This document shows, piece after piece, positions 54,374-64,000 of a DNA stretch of 64,000 nucleotides. The stretch's first letter is position 1. The number at the start of each line of letters is the position of its first letter. The stretch is from the NCBI GenBank assembly GCA_030824575.1, contig JAVBXL010000035.1:33995-97994 (forward strand). The letters run 5' to 3'. The notes beneath the pieces are model-generated. The model worked only from the letters and a program-made list of their open reading frames with translations, searched no databases and had not been told where the DNA came from. The position numbers and the translations under genes are program-made. Source of the stretch: a bacterium (lineage in GTDB: Bacteria; Pseudomonadota; Alphaproteobacteria; Sphingomonadales; Sphingomonadaceae).

Positions 54374-55012
54374 TTAAGTAATCTCTGAGTGGCGCGTTGG
54401 ACCGGGCAGGGGCATCGTCAACGGGATAAAGATCTGATCGATGATTTCCGATATGGTCTGGTCCGAAATGGGCTGCGCGGTCACGATGATCTCGTGCATC
54501 ACAAGGCTGGGTAGCGCGCGCATGACGCGAGCGTTTAGTCGCTCGGGATCTATCTCTCCACGCTCTACACCGCGTGCGATGACATCGCCGATCGGGTTCT
54601 CGCTGAAACGCGCATCCGTGAAATTCACCTCTCCTGAAGCCATGTCCTCGTGCATTTCGAACACAAGCCTCATGAGACTAGGAGGCGCGCGATCAGCAAA
54701 CTTCCGCATGGCGCATTGGAGTTCATCTTTCAGGTTGCCAAGGTCGGGGACAATTATGAGGTTACGGTTCATGTGCCGCACGATCGCGGCGGAAGCGAGA
54801 CTCGCGCGCGTTGGCCAACGTCGGTAAAGTACTGGACGGCTCGTGCCGGCCAGGCGAGCGACAGTTTCGAAGGTAAACTTCGCATAGCCGTTGGTAGACA
54901 ATTCTGACCATGCAGCATCCAGAATGGCTTCTTCGAGCGCCAGCCCGCGACGCCTCCGGTTTAGTTCGTTACCCTCGTCACTAGTCAAGGCGGTCTTAGT
55001 CCTGCTGGTCAA
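54374..55012 (-). CDS. TetR/AcrR-family regulator (212 aa)
   Basis: The HTH is at about residues 28-75 (AILDAAWSELSTNGYAKFTF, then ETVARLAGTSRPVLYRRW), followed by the TetR C-terminal helical domain. The only in-frame start near the domain is a TTG at 55012, so the exact N-terminus is uncertain. Upstream of mipA-like gene in the same direction; likely represses it or itself. Confidence 0.88.
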   Translation of the reverse strand: MTSRTKTALTSDEGNELNRRRRGLALEEAILDAAWSELSTNGYAKFTFETVARLAGTSRPVLYRRWPTRASLASAAIVRHMNRNLIIVPDLGNLKDELQCAMRKFADRAPPSLMRLVFEMHEDMASGEVNFTDARFSENPIGDVIARGVERGEIDPERLNARVMRALPSLVMHEIIVTAQPISDQTISEIIDQIFIPLTMPLPGPTRHSEIT

Positions 55013-55164
55013 TCGCCGTCACGCGAAGTCGGTTGTGAGACAGGGAAGACCTTTAAACTAAAAGGATATAAAACCAACTGAAAGTCAGGTTATTGGCTTG
55101 CGCAGGACACAACTGGTCAGAGCATGACCAGCCGCACGAAGCGAAGGGGTAGGGAGGCTGGCGA

Positions 55165-55735
55165 TCAAGATGATCGCGCGTTGATAGATGCTTTGACCCG
55201 CTTGCCGCAGAGCGGCTGGGACTGCCAAATCCGCGGTGGGAAAGACGATCGCGCGTCTTGAAGAGCGGCTTGGCTTCAGGCCGTGCAATCGTACAACCGG
55301 GCACATGCGACTGACGGCCGATGGAGAGGCGTGTCTGGCGGCATGTTCGGCCGCGACGAGGTCATATCGGTTCAATCGGCCTTGTCCGCGAGCAATCAGA
55401 TATTGAGCGGCCGCGTGCATATCAACATGCTGATCGTGTTCGGTCGCAATGTTTTGCTGCCGATCTGACGGCGATCACTCGAGCACATACAGATCTGAGC
55501 CGCAGCCTCACATTGACGGACGCGACAAGCGACCTCCTACGCGACGATGTCGACCTCGCCATCCGGTTCGGAACCCTTTCTGACACCAGTAATCTTATCG
55601 CCCGGCGGCTGAGGTCGCAGTGATGCGTCATCTGCGCGTCGCCTGATTATCTGAAAATGCGCGGCACGCCCAAGGTGCTGGATGATATTCGGTCGTGCCG
55701 CTGCATTGTAGGCGCGCAAGGGGGGCCTCCGCTTA
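55165..55735 (+). pseudogene. LysR-family regulator pseudogene with several frameshifts
   Basis: Fragments in different plus-strand frames follow a LysR protein in order: AAERLGLP, then KTIARLEERLGFRP and LRLTADGEACLAACSAA, then SGRVHINMLIVFGRNVLLP, then LTLTDATSDLLRDDVDLAI and RFGTLSDTSNLIARRL, then SPDYLKMRGTPKVLDD. At least three frame changes separate them; one is a single-base loss near 55226. The start and C-terminus are missing. The product cannot be made. Confidence 0.78.
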
Positions 55736-55795
55736 CATTGCTCGTGCGAGCTGCAGCGCAGCAATTCCTCCTTTGGGAGAGGGGGGCGATGAGGG

Positions 55796-56626
55796 CTAAT
55801 CGCCCAACCAATCGGTTGTGATCTCGCCTTTATGCCCCTCCGGCGCAAGCGCGACGCGCAGAGCTTCCAACAGAGGCGGCAGCGCCTGCGTGAAGGCGTA
55901 GGGCGGGTTAACGATATAGAGGCCCGCGCCATTATAGATTCCGGGCTGATCGCCATCGTACAACCAATGCTCCACTCGCAGCAATTTCGGGATACCGAGC
56001 TTGCGCATCTGCTCCCTCCAGCGCCAATGCGCGGCGCGGTCTTTCAGCGGATACCAGATCACTGTCACGCCATGCGCCCATTTGCGGTGAATGGCGGCGA
56101 GGGTGGCAGTGATCCGTGCGCGTTCATCCGTCCGCTCGAACGGCGGGTCGACCAGCACCACGCCTCGAGGCGTCCGGGGTGGCAGCATCGCCAGCCACAG
56201 CTCATAAGCGTCGCGCTCGTGCACGGCAGCCGATGTGCCGTGCATCACGCCGCGCAATGTATGGGCGTCTTCGGGATGTTTTTCGTTGAGGATTAAGAAA
56301 TCCTGCGGGCGCAAAAGCTGCACTAGAATTCCCGGCGAGCCGGGGTAGAAGTGCGGTTCGGCTCCTGTATTTACAGCCTGTACGACGGCGCGGTAGTCGT
56401 CCAGCAACGGGTTCGGGTCGGCAAGGGCCTGCAGCACGCCCTGGGTGGACTCGCCGGTCCGGCGGGCGTCCTCGCCGTGGAGGTCGTATAGCCCGCAGCC
56501 GGCATGGGTGTCGATTAGGGTCAATGCGCCCGGTTTTTGCTGCAATGCCCGTACGAGGGCGATAAGCAGGCAGTGCTTCACGACGTCGGCGCTATTGCCG
56601 GCATGGAAGGAATGACGATAATTCAT
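55796..56626 (-). CDS. rlmJ: 23S rRNA (adenine(2030)-N(6))-methyltransferase (276 aa)
   Basis: The start MNYRHSFHAGNSADVVKH is the diagnostic RlmJ N-terminus, SAM motif I is DTHAGCGLYDL and the catalytic D/NPPY-type motif is LVDPPFE. Near-normal length. Single-gene methylation of A2030 in 23S rRNA. It is a housekeeping gene beside a LysR pseudogene, so it marks the edge of the decayed region. Confidence 0.95.
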   Translation of the reverse strand: MNYRHSFHAGNSADVVKHCLLIALVRALQQKPGALTLIDTHAGCGLYDLHGEDARRTGESTQGVLQALADPNPLLDDYRAVVQAVNTGAEPHFYPGSPGILVQLLRPQDFLILNEKHPEDAHTLRGVMHGTSAAVHERDAYELWLAMLPPRTPRGVVLVDPPFERTDERARITATLAAIHRKWAHGVTVIWYPLKDRAAHWRWREQMRKLGIPKLLRVEHWLYDGDQPGIYNGAGLYIVNPPYAFTQALPPLLEALRVALAPEGHKGEITTDWLGD

Positions 56627-57236
56627 TACGCCTCAAAAATCCTGACGATCTACTTTTCTACATGCCACTAGGCGCGTTTGACGAGCGCGAAGCGATTGAT
56701 GGAACCAATCCGGCGCTAGTATAAAGTCAGGCGGAAACCTTCAACGCACTTTTGCGCAAGGCTTCAAGCCAGCGTTAGCAGAGGCAGAGAGGCAAGGCTT
56801 TGGGCGCATGGGAATGTTCGATCATCGCATAGCCGAACGCGATGGGCATTACTGGGAATCGCCTGTTCGTCCGATGTTGGCAATACCTTCACATAGCGCC
56901 GACTTATCAGAACTGCAGTGCTGACACGAACGCATCCGCTTGTGATAGTGACGGACTTCCACCTCCTCACAGTAGAATAACTTGGACTGGTCGACACCTG
57001 GGTTGAATTCAGCTTTTCCAACGGGGCTTTCAAGTGAGCCGGGCCTGGCGTTCGGCACCAAGTGATCAGCGAAATAGAAGCCATCCGCCTTCGAGCGCCA
57101 CAGGCGTGCGATAAGGTGCCGCTACTCCTCACATAATCAACAAACTTATGGATGCGTCATAAAGCGGATCCGCGGCTCGAACGCGTTATGACGGCACAAA
57201 GGCCATGGTTGCGGAGGTCTTGGTGAAAGCTGTCCG
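56627..57236. other. 610-base intergenic region, possible small unrecognised ORF
   Basis: No recognised gene. On the minus strand about 57115-56849 an open frame reads SKADGFYFADHLVPNARPG (part) and ends with a Cys-containing KRMRSCQHCSSDK segment. Its composition is protein-like, but it has no ATG start and no family match by eye. It could be the remnant of a truncated gene. No RNA gene or hairpin terminator found. Confidence 0.35.
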
Positions 57237-57887
57237 CTAGGTTTCTTTCAAGACGCTTTGTGGCACGAGGATCAACGTTCGGCCCTCCGCACGCCAGCTG
57301 GCAAGCTGCGACAGAAAGTTCATTCCCAATATGTCTACCGGTCCAAACGCCGGCGAGATGACCACCTTGAGATTGCGCGCCTGGATGGACCCGATTTGCA
57401 ATCGGTCAATCGAGCCGGTTTCTACGCGAACTGCGCCATTGGCGGTCTGCATGACAACGGGCATCATATTGGCTTTGCGCTCGACCGACGCGCTATCCGC
57501 AGTGGCCTGTGATAGGGCGGTGATGGTCGCGCCACTGTCGACGAGCATATGCCGTTCCACGCCATTGATGTTGACCCGCGCCCAGAAATGGCCGTCCCGG
57601 CTCATCGCGATGCGCACATCCTTGCCAGAGACGATCTGGTCGTCGAGCCCGAGCCTGGATTTCACTCCGGCAAGCGTAGGATCGTATGGCGCTTGCTGGA
57701 ACAGGATGAACAGACAGAAGGCCAGTAGTCCCATCGAAAACAGGGCACGCAACATCCGCCCGATAAAGGGAATATTGAACAGTAGGATCAACAGGACAGC
57801 GGTCCCTACCGCGTAAATGGCCAGTTGCTGCCATTCGGGGTTAGTCGTGAGGTCCATGGGCGCGCGCCACTGCAAAGGCGATATCAT
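57237..57887 (-). CDS. Membrane-anchored clan AA aspartic protease, TIGR02281 type (216 aa)
   Basis: Two transmembrane segments at about residues 22-60 are followed by a retropepsin-like domain with HMLVDSGATITALS, the catalytic DSG/DTG triad. Late block PVDILGMNFLSQL is the family's ILGMxFL mark. ATG at 57887 overlaps the upstream stop (ATGA); a Met ten codons later is an alternative. Found widely in alphaproteobacteria; substrate unknown. Last gene of a five-gene coupled chain. Confidence 0.88.
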   Translation of the reverse strand: MISPLQWRAPMDLTTNPEWQQLAIYAVGTAVLLILLFNIPFIGRMLRALFSMGLLAFCLFILFQQAPYDPTLAGVKSRLGLDDQIVSGKDVRIAMSRDGHFWARVNINGVERHMLVDSGATITALSQATADSASVERKANMMPVVMQTANGAVRVETGSIDRLQIGSIQARNLKVVISPAFGPVDILGMNFLSQLASWRAEGRTLILVPQSVLKET

Positions 57888-59197
57888 TGCGCTGATTCAG
57901 GCCGATCTGGCGCGACCCGCCACACCGTGTTCGACACGTCATCCGCGACGATTACGCTGTCATGGACCGGATTATAGGTGACGCCAACCGGGCGCCCCCG
58001 TGCATGTCCGTCTTTCAGGAAGCCAGTCAGAAAATCGACCGGCTTGCCCGCCGGGCGGCCATTAACGAAGGGTATCCACACCACCTTGTAACCCGAGGGG
58101 TCCTGCCGATTCCAACTGCCATGCTCACCGACAAAAGCGCCTTGCGAGAACCGCCCAAAGCCCGCGCTCGATACGAAGCTCAAACCCAAGGCTGCAACAT
58201 GAGAGCCAAGCGCATAATCGGGGCGCTGTGCATTTGCGACCATCTTCGGATTTTGCGGATGCACACGTGGATCGACGTTTCGCCCCCAATAGCTGTAGGG
58301 CCAGCCGTAGAAGCCGCCAAGCCGCACCGACGTCAGATAATCGGGCACCAATTGTGGACCCAGTTCATCGCGTTCGTTGACGACCGACCAGAGCGCGCGG
58401 GTCTGCGGATTGATGGCGAGCGCTGTGGGGTTGCGGATACCGCTGGCATAGGTGCGGCGCGCGCCGGTTGCGCGATCGATTTCCCAGATGACGGCCCGGT
58501 CCTCCTCAACCGCCATGCCGCGCTCCCCCACATTGCTGTTCGAGCCGATACCGACATAGAGTTTCGTGCCATCGGCGCTGGCAGCAAGCGACTTGGTCCA
58601 ATGATGATTGATGCGCGACGGCAGCTTCGTCACCTCCTGCCCTGGGGTCGCTATGCGGGTGTCGCCCTCCTTGTACGGAAAGCGCAGCAGCGCGTCCTGA
58701 TCCGCGACGTAGAGATTACCCTCGACGAAGGCCAGGCCATAGGGCGCGTTCAGCCCGTCGATCAGGATCGTTCTGACCTCAGCCCTGCCATCGCCATCGG
58801 CGTCGCGCAGCAAGGTGATGCGGTTGGCACCTTTGACCGGCGTCTTGCCCTTGCTCTTGATATAGCCCGCGATCACATCCTTGGGCCGCAGCAGCGGCGC
58901 GTCCGCGCCGCCCGATCCTTCTGCAACCAGGATATCGCCATTGGGCAGCACCAGCGTCTGGCGCGGCACTTTAAGATCGGTGGCGAGCGCAGTGACGGTA
59001 AAACCGCGCGGGGCGACCGGCTTTTCACCATCCCAACCCTGCGGCGTGGCGATCTTGATCGGTGGTATCAGCGTTTCGCGCTGCGCGGGCAGATCGGGGG
59101 TAGCGCCGGTCTGGTCGATGCCCGGCTTGCTGCTACTACATGCGGCGAGGGCAAGGATGGCGGCCGTCGCGCCGAATGGGCGGAGATAAAGGGTCAT
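57884..59197 (-). CDS. PQQ-dependent sugar dehydrogenase-like lipoprotein (L-sorbosone dehydrogenase type, 437 aa)
   Basis: ATG at 59197 forms ATGA with the DUF2231 stop. The signal ends in a standard lipobox (LAAC, Cys about residue 19). A six-blade GDH-B/sorbosone dehydrogenase propeller follows with VPRQTLVLPNGDILVAEG, GLNAPYGLAF, HHWTKSLAASADG, YASGIRNPTALA, GEHGSWNR and GRPVGVTYNP, which include the usual PQQ- and Ca-contacting blocks. Likely a periplasmic aldose or aldehyde oxidation enzyme; actual cofactor use is inferred. Confidence 0.9.
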   Translation of the reverse strand: MTLYLRPFGATAAILALAACSSSKPGIDQTGATPDLPAQRETLIPPIKIATPQGWDGEKPVAPRGFTVTALATDLKVPRQTLVLPNGDILVAEGSGGADAPLLRPKDVIAGYIKSKGKTPVKGANRITLLRDADGDGRAEVRTILIDGLNAPYGLAFVEGNLYVADQDALLRFPYKEGDTRIATPGQEVTKLPSRINHHWTKSLAASADGTKLYVGIGSNSNVGERGMAVEEDRAVIWEIDRATGARRTYASGIRNPTALAINPQTRALWSVVNERDELGPQLVPDYLTSVRLGGFYGWPYSYWGRNVDPRVHPQNPKMVANAQRPDYALGSHVAALGLSFVSSAGFGRFSQGAFVGEHGSWNRQDPSGYKVVWIPFVNGRPAGKPVDFLTGFLKDGHARGRPVGVTYNPVHDSVIVADDVSNTVWRVAPDRPESAQ

Positions 59198-59685
59198 CGG
59201 GCGATCTCCCACTTGGCGCCATGCGCGAGCCAGCTTGCGGCGATGGCGAACGCTGCGCTCAGGATGGAGAGTATCAGCCCGGTCGTTCCGACCGAACTCC
59301 ATGCGTCGCGGCTATGCTGAAACGCGTTGACCAGGCCCGCTATCCACGCAAGCACGAGCAACAGCGCGTAGAGACGTGCTCCGCGCCACCTGATCGCCAG
59401 AATCAAGCTCCACGCAAGGGCGACCCCACCGAACACCAGCGCCCCTACGATGAGCCAGGACGAGAAATTCGTCCACTGAACCTCTGCCGTCTGAAGATAG
59501 GTGATGTCGGTGAACAGTGCGATGGTGAACAAGGCAACTGGGAACGACAGAAGAAGCGCAAGGGGCGGTGGAAGCAGTGGCCGATATGCCGACGACGCGC
59601 TGGACAAGGAATGTCTCCAGGATGGGAGAGGGAGGAGAATATGGGAATGCGCGGCACGTAACTTTGGTTGCGCGATCAGCGTCAT
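59194..59685 (-). CDS. DUF2231 membrane protein (up to 163 aa)
   Basis: Four hydrophobic segments and the DUF2231 start FPVALFTIALFTDITYLQT. ATG at 59685 overlaps the UVR gene stop (ATGA). A TTG at 59607 with GGAG at good spacing gives a 137-residue form starting just before the first membrane segment and could be the real start. Often encoded beside sorbosone-dehydrogenase-like proteins, as here; may be a membrane partner of that enzyme. Confidence 0.8.
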   Translation of the reverse strand: MTLIAQPKLRAAHSHILLPLPSWRHSLSSASSAYRPLLPPPLALLLSFPVALFTIALFTDITYLQTAEVQWTNFSSWLIVGALVFGGVALAWSLILAIRWRGARLYALLLVLAWIAGLVNAFQHSRDAWSSVGTTGLILSILSAAFAIAASWLAHGAKWEIAR

Positions 59686-59984
59686 GTGCCGCTTTTGCGC
59701 GGGCCTCTCCGGCAGGATCGCCCCGTCGTCATGGGATCGGGTTTCTTGGGCGGCGACCAGCCGGGCGGGGTCGATACGCGTTGTCGGTTCGTGCCCAGGC
59801 CCATGGCGCCGGGGGTCTGGCGAACCAGCCCAGTGGGATCGAAATCAGCCGCCTGCGTCCCCGCAGGCGCTTTGCGCAACAGGCTGATGCGGTCCCGCAG
59901 GTCCGCGGCGGTTTCGAAGTCGCCGCGTTCAGCCGCTGCCTCCATGGCCAGCCGGAGCGCTTCGATGCCGCCAGCCTTCGTCAT
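59682..59984 (-). CDS. UVR (UvrB/UvrC motif) domain protein (100 aa)
   Basis: The N-terminal 40 residues hold the UVR helix pair (LRLAMEAAAERGDFETAADL, RDRISLL) known from UvrB, UvrC and McsA. The rest is low-complexity, Pro- and Arg-rich (GWSPPKKPDP). Coupled by ATGA overlaps to DUF2236 upstream and DUF2231 downstream. Function unknown; a protein-protein adaptor is the usual role of this motif. Confidence 0.82.
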   Translation of the reverse strand: MTKAGGIEALRLAMEAAAERGDFETAADLRDRISLLRKAPAGTQAADFDPTGLVRQTPGAMGLGTNRQRVSTPPGWSPPKKPDPMTTGRSCRRGPRKSGT

Positions 59985-60826
59985 TTGAATGCCCAGCGCA
60001 GTGTCTGTGCGATGCCGAATGTCCCTGCCCGGACGATCGGGCGCTCCAACGGGGGCAGGCTCATCCTGTGCATCTTACGCGCCCATTGCGGCAACAGATC
60101 GACCGCCGCCTGGACCGCCAGCCGTCTTGGCGCTTCGGCTGCCAGGCTGGTCGTGCTGCCGTTCATGATCAGGCGTGCGACGGTCCGGGTGCGATCGTCC
60201 ACTCGCAATTGCGGGCGCATCTCTTCGACCAGGGCGCGTGCCTGGGATCGCGATGTTGGTACCGGGTCGGCGCCCATGGCACGACCGATCAGCGCCATTT
60301 CCGCGAAATACCGATTCTGGTCGTCGGCGGGCATGGTCGGTTCGCCATAGCGAATCCAGGCATTCAGGAAACTGCTCGCTTCGGTGACATGGACCCAGGC
60401 CAGAAGGGCCGGATCATTGGCATGATAGGCCGTGCCATCCGGCAGCGTGCCGCTGACATGATCATGCACACGACGGACGCGCGCCATTGTCGCCTGCGCC
60501 AAATCCCGATCGGCGTAGGTCGTCGCCGCGATGAACCGGGCGGTCCGGCGCAGGCGGCCATGCATATCCGTGCGGAAATTTGAGTGATCCCAGACGCCAG
60601 CCAGTACGGAAGGGTGCAACATCTGCATAAGCAGGCTGCCGATCCCGCCGACCATCATCGACGCCACGTCGCCATGCACCCGCCATGCTACCGAATCTGG
60701 ATCGAACAGCGCGTCGGCGCTTCTTGATACGGGTGTTTCGCCCTTGCCAAGGTCGTTGAACATACCAACCACCTGATGGCGGATAGACTGTTTGATGCCA
60801 TTGGACAGGGTGCGGAGCGTCAGCAT
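59981..60826 (-). CDS. DUF2236 / MpaB-type oxygenase family protein (281 aa)
   Basis: Contains the DUF2236 blocks WRVHGDVASMMVGGIGSLLM, LHPSVLAGVWDHSNF, RTARFIAATTY, the HDHVSG and WVHVTEASSFL positions with the conserved histidines that bind haem in the latex-clearing/MpaB group. First gene of the coupled chain. Substrate unknown. A role in oxidising lipids or polyketide chains is only inferred from the family. Confidence 0.88.
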   Translation of the reverse strand: MLTLRTLSNGIKQSIRHQVVGMFNDLGKGETPVSRSADALFDPDSVAWRVHGDVASMMVGGIGSLLMQMLHPSVLAGVWDHSNFRTDMHGRLRRTARFIAATTYADRDLAQATMARVRRVHDHVSGTLPDGTAYHANDPALLAWVHVTEASSFLNAWIRYGEPTMPADDQNRYFAEMALIGRAMGADPVPTSRSQARALVEEMRPQLRVDDRTRTVARLIMNGSTTSLAAEAPRRLAVQAAVDLLPQWARKMHRMSLPPLERPIVRAGTFGIAQTLRWAFK

Positions 60827-61234
60827 ATAGGGATCAACGAACGGCCCGGACGATCGGTCCGCATGGACTTTGCAATCCTCATCACCCGACCCGGTTCCCC
60901 CATCTTACGATGCTGCTCCGTCAGGATCGCCGCGGATGTCAAATGCGCTACGGCAGCAGATATCCTGTTTTCCCACCGGACACGATATGCGCCTTGCCTT
61001 CATCAGCGCATCCCATCCATCGTGCGCGACGTCGCCAGGACCCCTCTTGCTGTCGGATGATCTGACACTGGTATCGAGCATATCCGCGGAACCGAAAAAT
61101 TCCGTTTCGACCAATTCTGGCGCGCTACAAAACGAATAGTTCTTCGCAAGGGCGGTTGCTCGTGAGTGAGCAACCGATCAGGTCGTCGCCCTTGCAATAT
61201 CGCACAGTATGCGCCGATGTCACTGATGAAACAT
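60827..61234. other. 408-base intergenic region between DUF2236 operon and dnaE2
   Basis: No convincing gene. A minus-strand frame 61081-60905 (58 codons from an ATG, with a KRGPGDVAHDGWDALMKARR segment) has no recognised similarity. The region must hold the promoter of the DUF2236 chain. One hairpin is described separately. Confidence 0.45.
61154..61177 (-). terminator. Hairpin downstream of dnaE2
   Basis: Perfect 9-bp stem CGGTTGCTC / GAGCAACCG with a 6-base loop, about 60 bases beyond the dnaE2 stop on the minus strand. No T-run follows, so termination activity is uncertain. Confidence 0.4.
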
Positions 61235-64000
61235 TCACCGAAAATCCCTTGGCTTCACCTTGATGCCTTCGGTCGACTGCCCGGGAATGATGCCCGATCC
61301 CAGCCTCAGGTCAGGGATGTATATCTCACGTGCCTTACGACCGAGCAATTTGCTGTCCGGGTCCCGGGGATCAGGTCCACCCCCGTTTTTTGCGCCATCG
61401 CCGCGCGCCGGGCGAAAGACGTTGGCAAGATCGCTCCGTTCGCCCACGCTTGCCAGCAACCCCGACAGATTTTCAAGCCGCTGGGCAATGACGTGAATGA
61501 CCTCGCCTTCTTTCTGAACCTGACCGCGCACGCCCAGCATGGATGCGCCAAGGACAGTCCCGCGATTGGCTTCGAATATTTTGGTCCAGACTACAAGATT
61601 TGCGATCCCGGTTTCATCCTCGATAGTGATGAACATGATGCCCTTGGCAGAGCCGGGTCGCTGCCGCACCATGACGATTCCTGCAAGATTGACCCAGCGA
61701 CCATCGCGGATGTCAGAAAGCGCCGCGCACGGGACCATCTTCCTAGCTACCAAATCCGTCCTGAGAAAGGCCACCGGGTGGGCGCGGAGTGATAGCGCGA
61801 CACTGCGATAATCTTCCACGACTTCCCGGCCTTCCGCCATCGGCGAGAGCTCAACCGTCGGTTCGACCGCTTCGGCGCGGGGCTTTCCCTCGCGCTCGTC
61901 TGCCGCGGCAAAAAGGGGTAGGGGGCTGTCGCGCAACCCTTTCACATCCCACAGGCCAGTGCGGCGGCTGTGCTGGAGCGAGCCAAAGCCATCAGCATCA
62001 CCGATCCGATTGAGAGCGCCAGCGCCGACGCCAGTTCTGCGCTGGATTTCTTCCACTGAAGCATAGGGCTCTGCGCCACGGGCCGAGACGATCGCCGCTC
62101 CGTCCGGATTGGCAAGATCGCGGACCATGCGCAGCCCAAGGCGCACGGCCTTGTACCGCCGGTTCCCCTCTTCAAGCGTGCAGTCCCAGCGGCTATGGTT
62201 TACATCAACAGGTCGGACCTCAACGCCATGTTCGCGTGCGTCGCGGACGATTTGGGCTGGCGCATAGAAGCCCATGGGCTGAGCGTTCAGCAATGCTGCA
62301 CAGAATACATCTGGATGATGGCATTTGAGCCAGGAGGAGGCATAGGCGATGAGCGCGAAGCTTGCGGCATGGCTTTCGGGGAAGCCATAGGAGCCAAAGC
62401 CTTCGATCTGCTTGAAGGTCTGTTCGGCAAAAGCCTGCTCATAGCCGCGCTCGACCATGCCGCCGATGAGCTTGTCGCGAAAATGGCTGACCCCGCCGGT
62501 CAGCTTGAACGTCGCCATCGCCCGCCGCAAAAGGTCCGCCTCGCTGGCGGTGAACCCGGCACACTCAATTGCGACCCGCATCGCCTGCTCCTGAAAGAGC
62601 GGGACGCCGAGCGTCTTTTCGAGGACGCGGCGCAACTCCGGCTTGGGATAGCTGACCTCCTCCTTTCCTTCGCGGCGCCTCAGATAAGGGTGGACCATGT
62701 CGCCCTGGATGGGGCCAGGTCGCACGATGGCGACCTCGACGACCAGGTCATAGAATGTCCTTGGCTTGATACGCGGCAGCATCGCCATTTGTGCCCGGCT
62801 TTCGATCTGGAAGACGCCAAGCGTGTCAGCCTTGCGGATCATCGCATAGGTTGCCGGGTCTTCGGCCGGTATCGTGGCGAGATCGAGGTGGATGTCCTTC
62901 TCCTCGCGCAGGAGATCGAAGCCGCGTCGCATGCAGCTGAGCATGCCCAATGCCAGCACATCGACCTTCATGAACCCCATGAGGTCGATATCATCCTTGT
63001 CCCATTCGATAATCTGGCGATCATCCATGCGGGCAGGTTCAATCGGCACCAACTCGTCGAGCCGGTCGCGGGTCAGCACGAAGCCGCCAGGATGCTGCGA
63101 GGAATGGCGTGGCGTGTCCATGAGCAGACGCGACAGGTCCAGCGTGAGAGCAAGGCGGCGATCGGTCATATCGAGATTGAGCTCGGCGACATGGCAGTCC
63201 TGCACACCCTCGCAGCTCCACCCCCAGACCTGCCCTGACAGTGCATCGGTAACGTCGGTCGAAAGCCCGAGCGCCTTGCCGACCTCGCGGATCGCGCCTT
63301 TGGTACGGAAGCGGGAGATGACGGCGGTCAGCGCACTATGGTTGCGGCCATAGGTCTCGTAGATCCACTGGATCACTTCCTCGCGGCGCTCATGCTCAAA
63401 ATCGACATCGATATCGGGTGGCTCGCGTCGCTCAGCGCTCACGAACCGTTCGAACAGAAGCTCGGTGCGCACCGGGTCGATCGAGGTAATGCCAAGGCAA
63501 TAGCAGACCGCCGAATTGGCGGCCGATCCCCGGCCCTGGCACAAAATATCCTTGGATCGCGCGAAATTGACGATCGCGTGAACCGTCAGAAAATAAGGTG
63601 CGTAATCGAGCTGGGCGATGAGGCGCAGTTCATGCTCCAACTGGGCTCTTGTCTTGTCGTCAATTCCGTCTGGATAGCGAGAAGGGGCTTTTGCCCAGGT
63701 AAGGCGCTCAAGTTCCTGCTGCGGCGTACGCCCGCTTCTACCAATTTCATCGGGATATTGATAGCGCAGCTCTTCAAGGCAGAAGCTGCATTGCTCGGCA
63801 ATGGCGACACTTCGCCGAACTGGCCCTGTGTCCCCAAGATAGCGCTCGAACAGCCGGTCCATCTCTTCGGCGTCCTTGAGGTGCCGGTCTGCGATCTGCT
63901 CGCGTCGCTCGCCCAGATCGTCGATCGTGCATTTCTCGCGGATGCAGGTCATAACATCCTGCAGCATTCGGCGCTCGGGCGTGTGGTAGAGGACATCGCC
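61235..64000 (-). CDS. dnaE2: Error-prone DNA polymerase III alpha subunit (5' partial)
   Basis: The frame is open through the right edge, where codons before the apparent start at 63967 read [11 protein letters not shown], so about 170 N-terminal residues (part of the PHP domain) lie outside. The polymerase active site is in [19 protein letters not shown], with [30 protein letters not shown] and the late [19 protein letters not shown] typical of DnaE2. It ends in KVKPRDFR. Part of the SOS ImuA-ImuB-DnaE2 translesion mutasome. The other two genes would be expected upstream, outside the window. Confidence 0.95.
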   Translation of the reverse strand, partial: GDVLYHTPERRMLQDVMTCIREKCTIDDLGERREQIADRHLKDAEEMDRLFERYLGDTGPVRRSVAIAEQCSFCLEELRYQYPDEIGRSGRTPQQELERLTWAKAPSRYPDGIDDKTRAQLEHELRLIAQLDYAPYFLTVHAIVNFARSKDILCQGRGSAANSAVCYCLGITSIDPVRTELLFERFVSAERREPPDIDVDFEHERREEVIQWIYETYGRNHSALTAVISRFRTKGAIREVGKALGLSTDVTDALSGQVWGWSCEGVQDCHVAELNLDMTDRRLALTLDLSRLLMDTPRHSSQHPGGFVLTRDRLDELVPIEPARMDDRQIIEWDKDDIDLMGFMKVDVLALGMLSCMRRGFDLLREEKDIHLDLATIPAEDPATYAMIRKADTLGVFQIESRAQMAMLPRIKPRTFYDLVVEVAIVRPGPIQGDMVHPYLRRREGKEEVSYPKPELRRVLEKTLGVPLFQEQAMRVAIECAGFTASEADLLRRAMATFKLTGGVSHFRDKLIGGMVERGYEQAFAEQTFKQIEGFGSYGFPESHAASFALIAYASSWLKCHHPDVFCAALLNAQPMGFYAPAQIVRDAREHGVEVRPVDVNHSRWDCTLEEGNRRYKAVRLGLRMVRDLANPDGAAIVSARGAEPYASVEEIQRRTGVGAGALNRIGDADGFGSLQHSRRTGLWDVKGLRDSPLPLFAAADEREGKPRAEAVEPTVELSPMAEGREVVEDYRSVALSLRAHPVAFLRTDLVARKMVPCAALSDIRDGRWVNLAGIVMVRQRPGSAKGIMFITIEDETGIANLVVWTKIFEANRGTVLGASMLGVRGQVQKEGEVIHVIAQRLENLSGLLASVGERSDLANVFRPARGDGAKNGGGPDPRDPDSKLLGRKAREIYIPDLRLGSGIIPGQSTEGIKVKPRDFR

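Noticed and set aside
1..64000. CRISPR arrays, tRNA or rRNA genes, prophage structural genes
   Set aside because: No regularly spaced repeats, tRNA cloverleaf or rRNA blocks, and no capsid or tail genes were seen on reading both strands. The AlpA-like genes alone do not make a prophage.

Overview
The window looks like a chromosomal segment from a Sphingomonadaceae-type alphaproteobacterium (Sphingobium, Sphingomonas or Novosphingobium). This is inferred from the high G+C content, three large TonB-dependent receptors (TBDRs), a TBDR / tryptophan-halogenase / SapC / JmjC-cupin group, a TIGR02281-type aspartic protease, dadA and dnaE2. No rRNA, tRNA or CRISPR array was seen.

Region 1 (1-14 kb): two paralogous double beta-helix proteins (GH55-like, each with a C-terminal propeller-like tail) flank a TBDR. 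An esterase follows on the minus strand, then a GH3 beta-xylosidase-type gene broken by one in-frame amber codon, then a probable GH43 lipoprotein.

Region 2 (14-39 kb): a large hemicellulose (probably branched arabinoxylan) locus. It holds GH9, a TBDR with a flavin-dependent halogenase, SapC and JmjC cupin, a sialate O-acetylesterase-type esterase, a Kef-type antiporter, a coupled GH43-GH43-GH95-GH27 operon, a LacI-family repressor, cytoplasmic GH43 beta-xylosidase (xynB) and an MFS importer. Eight copies of a palindrome close to TGATAGCGCTATCA lie in the intergenic regions here. They resemble the xyl-box bound by the LacI-family XylR of Xanthomonas, so the locus appears to be one regulon.

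Region 3 (38.8-48 kb): a minus-strand aromatic-catabolism cluster. It encodes a TBDR, an exported metallo-beta-lactamase-fold hydrolase, an FAD hydroxylase, a type I extradiol dioxygenase, a C-C hydrolase-like alpha/beta hydrolase, a cupin and an FAH-family enzyme, with a divergent LysR regulator. The substrate is not known.

Region 4 (48-51.4 kb): an Lrp/AsnC regulator diverges from alanine racemase, D-amino acid dehydrogenase and RidA, a D/L-alanine catabolic unit.

Region 5 (51.4-57.2 kb): a worn region with IS3- and IS66-type transposase remnants, two small AlpA-like HTH proteins, MipA/OmpV and TetR genes, a frameshifted LysR pseudogene and rlmJ.

Region 6 (57.2-64 kb): a five-gene chain linked by 4-base stop/start overlaps (DUF2236, UVR-domain protein, DUF2231, PQQ-type sugar dehydrogenase, membrane-anchored aspartic protease), then error-prone polymerase dnaE2, cut by the right edge.
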